Translations under genes and position numbers: made by a program | Virus record (IMG/VR): IMGVR_UViG_3300046756_000213 | Span: 1-35,706 of that record | Reading direction: 5' to 3' (one strand) | Source of the DNA: a virus | Length of the DNA: 35,706 bases | Notes under the pieces: model-generated | What the model saw: the letters and a program-made list of their open reading frames with translations, nothing else | What the model was told of the DNA's origin: nothing | Database searches by the model: none | In this document: positions 31,186 through 35,706 of the stretch, one piece after another | Numbering within the stretch: the first letter of the stretch is position 1 | Layout: each line of letters begins with the position of its first letter

Positions 31186-33942
31186 ATGGCGAACATCTGG
31201 ACAGTACAAAATAACCTAAGTTTAGGAACATATAACGAATCAGTATCATTAAGTGGTGCTAACGCAATTCAGTTAGCAGTTCCTGTTGGTACTACAATAG
31301 CATTGATTAGCGGAAATATTCCCCCGGGGCTAAGAATTGACGGTACAACTCTTAGAGGTACTCCACTAGAAGTTGCAAGAGAAACAGAGTTTAAATTTGT
31401 ACTAAGAGCAACACTTAATGACGAAGTTGAAGATAGAACTTTTAAAATTACGATTGTAGGAGCCGATGCTCCTGTGTGGGTTACACCAGAAGGCGAACTA
31501 GCACTTGGTAATAATGATGCATTATATGTTTTAGACTCAAGTCCAATAAACTATCAATTGCAAGCCACAGATAAAGATTTAGCAGCTGGACAAAAATTAG
31601 AATATTTTATAGCATCAGGTGACGGACAATTACCTCCAGGTATTACATTATCATCTACGGGATTAATTAGTGGAGTTGTTGATCCAGTATTAGCATTAGA
31701 CAAATTAGCAGCTCAAGGTTATTATGATGATAACGCATACGGAGCATATGCATTTGATTTTGGTACAAGACCAGCAAACGGATATGACAGTTATTTTTAT
31801 GATGTAGATACATATGACCTAAGTGTACCGACCAAATCACCTAAAAAACTTAATAGGAATTATCAATTTACTGTAAGTGTATCAGACGGTGATACAGTAG
31901 CCAAACGTAAATTTAGAATCTATGTAGTCGGCGATGACTTTTTAAGATCAGACAACACTATATTACAAATTGGTGATGCAACATTTAGTGCAGACAATAC
32001 ACACGTTAGAACTCCTATATGGCTAACACCAGGAAACCTTGGATACAGACGTGCAAATAATTACGTTACTTTATTTTTAGATATTGTTGATAAAGAAACA
32101 CTGTCAGGATTTGTTGGATTTACATTAGAAGATGTAAACGATGACGGTACTCCTAGTGTTATTCCTCCAGGATTAGAACTTGATAGTGCTACTGGTGAAT
32201 TAGCAGGAGTTGTTCCATATCAACCAGCGGTTACAAAAGAATACAAATTTACTGTAAATGCTGTTCGTTACGCAGCAACAGGAACAACTACATTTGAAAA
32301 TGTAGATATTGTTATACACGATAATGCTGTAAAAGGTGACACAGTAATCAAGATTAAAAAGAACGATAGACTTCTTGATTTATTAGATCAAACTATTACT
32401 ATTAAAGGGCAAACATATTTAATAACAGAAGTTAATAATGCTATATTAGCATTTGACACTATCACTATTAATAGACCTTTAGAAACATATACAAGAGCAG
32501 GTCTTGTGTTTACAGAAGAACTTACTGATAGCACAACTAGTACTCTTGAAGCAAATAAAAAGAAAACATTTACAGTAACATTACTAGGCGAAGTTGATTC
32601 AACTATTACATGGTTATCTGATAGTAAGTTAGGTATCATCGGAGCAAACTATACTAGTGTATTTGCTGTTAAGGCTAAAACATCTGTACCAAATGCTGTT
32701 ATAAGATATACTTTAACTAGTGGTAGATTGCCGCCCGGACTTACACTTGCACTTGATGGTGAAATATTTGGTAAGGTAAGACAGTTTGGTGAAAACTATT
32801 ATAGATCTTTTTGGAAATCAGGAAGGGTATATAACGCCGGAGATGTTGTAAGTTATAATGGAAACTTATATCTTGGAAATAGTACACACACCGCAAGTGG
32901 ATCTTTTAGTACTGATTTAACTACTAAATGGGAACCTTACAAATTTGTTAAATCAGGATTGCCAACTTTTGATTCTGGTGAGTTAGTATTTGATGGAGAC
33001 AGTACAACTGTTGATAAATCTTATACATTTACAGTTAACGCACAAGACCAATTTGGATTTAGTGCAATAACAAAATCATTTACTATTAATGTTGACGATC
33101 CAAATGATTTTGTATACAGTAATTTAATTGTACAACCAATGATGAAAGAATCACAAAAAGCACTCTTTAATAACTTTATTAGTGATCCTACTATCTTTAC
33201 TCCGGGTGATATTTATAGACCAAGTGACATACAGTTTGGTATACAGAACCAAATTAAAATGTTAGTGTATGCAGGAATTGAAACTAAGTTTATACAAGAC
33301 TATGTTGCAGCTGCTTCTAAAAATCATAAACGCAAAAAATTTAAATTTGGTAGTATAAACTCGGCTATTGCAAAAATACCAGGTACAAATGATTCAGTAT
33401 ACGAAGTTGTATATGTAAATGTAATTGACCCAGCGGATACTAACAAAGGTGTTGTTAGAGAAAGTATAAAAATTAAAACTAACAATGCACTTAAAATTAA
33501 TCAATCAAATTTTGAAACACAGGATAACTCATCAGGAACAATAGATGAAAACAGTGATAGATTTAGACCTAAGACTAATCCTATAGATATAAGCAGTGAT
33601 GCTGTCAAAATTAGTGAAAATTTAGATAATAAACGATACATAAGTAACATAACGAATATGAGAAACCAACTTGCTAGAGTCGGTGTTTCAGATGGGAACT
33701 TCTTACCATTATGGATGAGAACCCCACAAGAGAACAGTATTGAAGAACTAGGATATATTACAGCAGTTCCGTTGTGTTATTGTAAGCCTGGTCAAAGTGC
33801 TGACATAATTATAAACATTAAAAACAGTGGATTTGACTTTAGCACATTAGAGTTTGAAGTTGATAGATATGTAATTGATTCAACTAAAGGTAATAGTGAG
33901 GAACAATACATCCTTTTCGCAAACTACGAGTTTAATATTTAA
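31186..33942 (+). CDS. virion protein with putative Ig-like (He_PIG) repeats, 918 aa
   Basis: At least four copies of the pattern (I/L)PPGL.L...G.(I/L).G are spread along the protein: GNIPPGLRIDGTTLRGTP near residue 43, GQLPPGITLSSTGLISGVV near 148, VIPPGLELDSATGELAGVV near 324 and GRLPPGLTLALDGEIFGKV near 508. Each is followed by an F.F.V.A-type strand. This is the signature of cadherin/He_PIG Ig-like domains in phage and bacterial surface proteins. The C-terminal 280 residues are different and more charged, with CYCKPGQSADIIINIKNSG near the end. An outward-facing tail or baseplate adhesin is likely. AAGGA precedes the ATG, and a weaker TCTAAATA lies at 31163-31170. Confidence 0.82.
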   Translation: MANIWTVQNNLSLGTYNESVSLSGANAIQLAVPVGTTIALISGNIPPGLRIDGTTLRGTPLEVARETEFKFVLRATLNDEVEDRTFKITIVGADAPVWVTPEGELALGNNDALYVLDSSPINYQLQATDKDLAAGQKLEYFIASGDGQLPPGITLSSTGLISGVVDPVLALDKLAAQGYYDDNAYGAYAFDFGTRPANGYDSYFYDVDTYDLSVPTKSPKKLNRNYQFTVSVSDGDTVAKRKFRIYVVGDDFLRSDNTILQIGDATFSADNTHVRTPIWLTPGNLGYRRANNYVTLFLDIVDKETLSGFVGFTLEDVNDDGTPSVIPPGLELDSATGELAGVVPYQPAVTKEYKFTVNAVRYAATGTTTFENVDIVIHDNAVKGDTVIKIKKNDRLLDLLDQTITIKGQTYLITEVNNAILAFDTITINRPLETYTRAGLVFTEELTDSTTSTLEANKKKTFTVTLLGEVDSTITWLSDSKLGIIGANYTSVFAVKAKTSVPNAVIRYTLTSGRLPPGLTLALDGEIFGKVRQFGENYYRSFWKSGRVYNAGDVVSYNGNLYLGNSTHTASGSFSTDLTTKWEPYKFVKSGLPTFDSGELVFDGDSTTVDKSYTFTVNAQDQFGFSAITKSFTINVDDPNDFVYSNLIVQPMMKESQKALFNNFISDPTIFTPGDIYRPSDIQFGIQNQIKMLVYAGIETKFIQDYVAAASKNHKRKKFKFGSINSAIAKIPGTNDSVYEVVYVNVIDPADTNKGVVRESIKIKTNNALKINQSNFETQDNSSGTIDENSDRFRPKTNPIDISSDAVKISENLDNKRYISNITNMRNQLARVGVSDGNFLPLWMRTPQENSIEELGYITAVPLCYCKPGQSADIIINIKNSGFDFSTLEFEVDRYVIDSTKGNSEEQYILFANYEFNI

Positions 33943-33946
33943 TAAC

Positions 33947-33954
33947 GATAAATA
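33947..33954 (+). promoter_or_regulatory. T4-type late promoter motif (GATAAATA)
   Basis: The octamer lies 20 bases before ATG 33975, with AGGAG in between, in the short gap after the Ig-repeat gene. Confidence 0.65.
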
Positions 33955-33974
33955 GTTGTAGGAGAACATAAAAC

Positions 33975-34601
33975 ATGGCAAGTAATATAACCAACGCAAA
34001 TATAGACGCTGACTTTCCGATAGCAGGTCAGGATAACGATAGCCAAGGCTTTCGTGATAACTTTAGTGAAATTAAAACAGGCTTAGGTACAGCGGCTACA
34101 GAAATAACATCTTTGCAAACAACTACTGCAAAGTTAAATGCAAACAATACTTTTTACGATAGTGAAAATGCTGTTCCAGTTGAATTAATTAATCCGAGAT
34201 TAAGAGAAATTACTAAAACATATCATCAAACAGGTTCTCAAGGTAGTGCTCAACAAGTATCACCGTTTGATGTTTCTTTTTCAGGTATTGAAGGCGGACA
34301 TTATCATAAAATTACAGTTGGTGCAGTATCGCCAAGTGTTAGTGCAAACATGACAGTAAATGTTAGTGGTTGGCCAGCATCAGGTGAATATGCTGAAATG
34401 CGTTGTGAAATTTTTGCTCAATCAGGACATGCTATAACAGTTACTTGGGCAGCAGGCTTAGGTAGCGTTTTAAAAACTGACGGTAATGCAATATGGGATT
34501 CATTTGTTGTTAACAGTTCAGCTAATCCGCACATTGTTGATTTTTGGACAACAGACGGCGGTAATACTGTATATGGCAGATATCTAGGACAATATTCTTA
34601 A
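33975..34601 (+). CDS. virion structural protein, 208 aa
   Basis: The N-terminus FPIAGQDNDSQGFRDNFSEI is a variant of the module found in the two preceding fibre proteins. A short helix and Thr-rich linker follow (TEITSLQTTTAKLNA). The C-terminal half is a beta-rich domain (GIEGGHYHKITVGAVSPSVS, MTVNVSGWPASGEYAEMRCE, then VDFWTTDGGNTVYGRYL) of a type seen at fibre or collar ends. It is late-expressed by its motif. The exact virion position is unknown. Confidence 0.8.
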   Translation: MASNITNANIDADFPIAGQDNDSQGFRDNFSEIKTGLGTAATEITSLQTTTAKLNANNTFYDSENAVPVELINPRLREITKTYHQTGSQGSAQQVSPFDVSFSGIEGGHYHKITVGAVSPSVSANMTVNVSGWPASGEYAEMRCEIFAQSGHAITVTWAAGLGSVLKTDGNAIWDSFVVNSSANPHIVDFWTTDGGNTVYGRYLGQYS

Positions 34602-34603
34602 GA

Positions 34604-34831
34604 ATGACACACCCTCTAACAAAAGTTGGAACATTAAAAGATAACGAGTTAGAAGATAAAATTATTGATCTAAGTTCTCGTTATTGGAAAACAACTAATC
34701 CAGAAGTACAACAACAAATCATGCTAATTCTTGATGATTATAGACAAGAACTTAGTACTCGTCGTGCAAAACAGCAAATTAAAGAACAAAATGGCGAAAA
34801 TGATCTTGACAATTTAATTAATATCAGTTAA
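34604..34831 (+). CDS. conserved small phage protein, 75 aa
   Basis: The protein starts THPLTKVGTLKDNELEDKII, continues with a YWKTTNPEVQQQIMLILDDY helix and a basic stretch, and ends GENDLDNLINIS. I recognise this outline as a conserved hypothetical near virion genes of marine T4-like phages, with no known activity. It starts two bases after the previous stop, so it belongs to the late run. Confidence 0.72.
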   Translation: MTHPLTKVGTLKDNELEDKIIDLSSRYWKTTNPEVQQQIMLILDDYRQELSTRRAKQQIKEQNGENDLDNLINIS

Positions 34832-34834
34832 ACT
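34806..34834 (+). promoter_or_regulatory. possible sigma70-type promoter
   Basis: TTGACA (34806-34811) and TAAACT (34829-34834) are 17 bases apart. The -10 box is weak (4 of 6). Any transcript would start at about the ATG at 34841, giving a leaderless message, so this is uncertain. Confidence 0.3.
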
Positions 34835-34840
34835 GTATAC

Positions 34841-35371
34841 ATGCTTATGAAAACTGACGAACTCGGTATACCACGATTCTCTAACAAAGATTTAGTCGAT
34901 ATGATCTATACAGGTCATGTGGATAAAGTCCATGTGGTTTTGTGCGATGCAAACGACGATGTAGATAAGTTTAATAAGGCTATGGAAGAACAAGGCCTCA
35001 ACAAACTACAAAAGTATATTCCATTAGAAGTAGATCAACAGACTTTTGACGGTGTATGTCAAAGTGAATGGTTTATGCCTGATGAATACAAAGACATTAA
35101 TGTATATGAATATGTACTAGGCAAAGCAGAAACACCCTGCCCACAACACGTACAAGATCGTATATGGGAAGAAATGGAAGCATATGGCGAACGTGATATG
35201 CACAATTTATTACGCTATATGATCTATCTAGTAGACTTTATGCGTGAAAATGATATTGTATGGGGTGTAGGTAGAGGTAGTTCTGTAGCAAGTTATGTGT
35301 TATACTTAATAGGCGTACACAAGATCAATTCAATTCAGTTTGACCTGGATTGGCGCGAGTTCCTTAGATAA
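34841..35371 (+). CDS. DnaE-like fragment protein (C-family polymerase palm-entry motif), 176 aa
   Basis: The C-terminal 55 residues match the segment of bacterial DNA polymerase III alpha just before its first catalytic aspartates: NDIVWGVGRGSSVASYVLYL at about 138-157, then GVHKIN and FDLDWREFL. In DnaE the next motif is PDIDIDF, but here the protein stops after FLR. So the conserved RGS block is present and the catalytic carboxylates are missing. The first 100 residues (GIPRFSNKDLVDMIY, CDANDDVDKFNKAMEEQGL) are not recognisable as a PHP domain. The fragment looks stable and not decayed, because the stop is followed directly by the next late motif. It may bind DNA or nucleotide. No ribosome binding site is visible before the ATG. 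Confidence 0.7.
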   Translation: MLMKTDELGIPRFSNKDLVDMIYTGHVDKVHVVLCDANDDVDKFNKAMEEQGLNKLQKYIPLEVDQQTFDGVCQSEWFMPDEYKDINVYEYVLGKAETPCPQHVQDRIWEEMEAYGERDMHNLLRYMIYLVDFMRENDIVWGVGRGSSVASYVLYLIGVHKINSIQFDLDWREFLR

Positions 35372-35374
35372 ATA
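35367..35374 (+). promoter_or_regulatory. T4-type late promoter motif (GATAAATA)
   Basis: The octamer overlaps the stop codon of the DnaE-like gene and lies 22 bases before ATG 35397, with AGGAG between. Confidence 0.65.
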
Positions 35375-35396
35375 CGTATATAATAGGAGAATTATT

Positions 35397-35706
35397 ATGG
35401 CAATGAATAAAAACGTAAACAAAGTTTATAAGACTATGAAAGGTAAAACCATAGACTTAGAACTTTTAAGACAAAAAAATGAAATGACTCCGGCAGTTGG
35501 TAATGCTAGAGTTAATGCACGTGGCGACGAATTAGGCCCAGGCGGCAAAATTATACGTAAAAAAGAAGATGTACTTAGAGATTACTATGCAGATAATCCA
35601 GCAACTGTACCTGACGAAAGTGTAGGAAAAATTGTTGCAGATGAACCTGCGGCAGTAGAAGAATCAACATCTAAGCCTAAAACAACTAGAGCTCAAAAGA
35701 AAGCAG
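35397..35706 (+). CDS. conserved phage protein, 5' part only (cut by window end)
   Basis: An ATG at 35397 with AGGAG upstream opens a frame that runs past the last base, giving at least 103 residues. It begins NKNVNKVYKTMKGKTIDLEL and contains VGNARVNARGDELGPGGKI, then an acidic low-complexity stretch with PAAVEE and a Lys-rich end. I recall similar short proteins in marine T4-like phages, possibly virion-associated. The late motif and position at the end of the structural block agree. The true length is unknown. Confidence 0.75.
   Translation, partial: MAMNKNVNKVYKTMKGKTIDLELLRQKNEMTPAVGNARVNARGDELGPGGKIIRKKEDVLRDYYADNPATVPDESVGKIVADEPAAVEESTSKPKTTRAQKKA

Noticed and set aside
1-35706. Insertion sequences, transposases, integrase or attachment sites
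   Set aside because: No transposase or recombinase motifs and no flanking inverted repeats were seen in any frame; no part of a tRNA is duplicated next to the cargo genes.

Overview
This window is a continuous stretch of a tailed double-stranded DNA phage genome, most like the marine T4-like myoviruses that infect AT-rich planktonic Gram-negative bacteria. The evidence is dense gene packing with 1- to 26-base overlaps, almost everything on one strand, nine tRNA genes with encoded CCA, T4-type late promoter motifs (TATAAATA or GATAAATA) before virion genes, and a set of genes familiar from marine myoviruses: UvsE, an IscA/HesB-like carrier, a QueD-like protein, GroES, an ATP-dependent DNA ligase, and virion proteins that begin with an 'NDGTGD..REAF.K...NF' module. 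The host cannot be named. A BtuB-type receptor implies an outer membrane.

Layout. Positions 1-3221 hold ten small overlapping genes, including two membrane proteins, a complete ClpP protease and a DUF2693-like protein. Positions 3229-5199 are a tRNA region (Ser, Gly, Gln, Thr, Asn, Trp, Ala) with GroES, several tiny membrane or unknown genes, and an unexplained hairpin-rich segment at 3319-3500. Positions 5208-7467 hold a two-gene cargo: a DUF6580-like membrane protein overlapping a full-length BtuB-like TonB-dependent receptor. It sits between tRNA-Ala and tRNA-Glu/tRNA-Asp. Positions 7700-10029 carry DNA ligase and four small genes. Positions 10095-13518 hold a conserved lysine-rich protein, a tail-fibre-like protein, a membrane protein and a GNGES-motif protein. 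Positions 13598-16822 carry QueD-like, glycosyltransferase, eukaryotic-type phosphomannomutase, small membrane protein and UvsE. Positions 16767-18730 hold small conserved genes, two of them alone on the minus strand, and the IscA-like gene. Positions 18732-34601 are a virion block dominated by one 3890-residue fibre protein. Positions 34604-35706 hold a small conserved gene, a DnaE-like fragment and a partial gene cut by the window end.

How it works together. Two promoter classes can be read directly. Near-perfect host-type sigma70 promoters (TTGACA, 16-17 bases, TATAAT-like) precede the auxiliary and metabolic genes and tRNAs. T4-type late motifs lie 16-22 bases before the start codons of the virion genes and some small genes, and one palindromic copy can fire in both directions. 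Auxiliary functions cover translation (tRNAs), protein folding and turnover (GroES, ClpP), DNA repair (ligase, UvsE), Fe-S handling (IscA-like), pterin or deazaguanine chemistry (QueD-like), sugar-phosphate supply and glycosylation (phosphomannomutase plus glycosyltransferase), and probably cobalamin uptake (BtuB plus DUF6580). The phage-borne B12-uptake-like pair is the most striking content. The structured RNA candidate between tRNA-Ser and tRNA-Gly is second.
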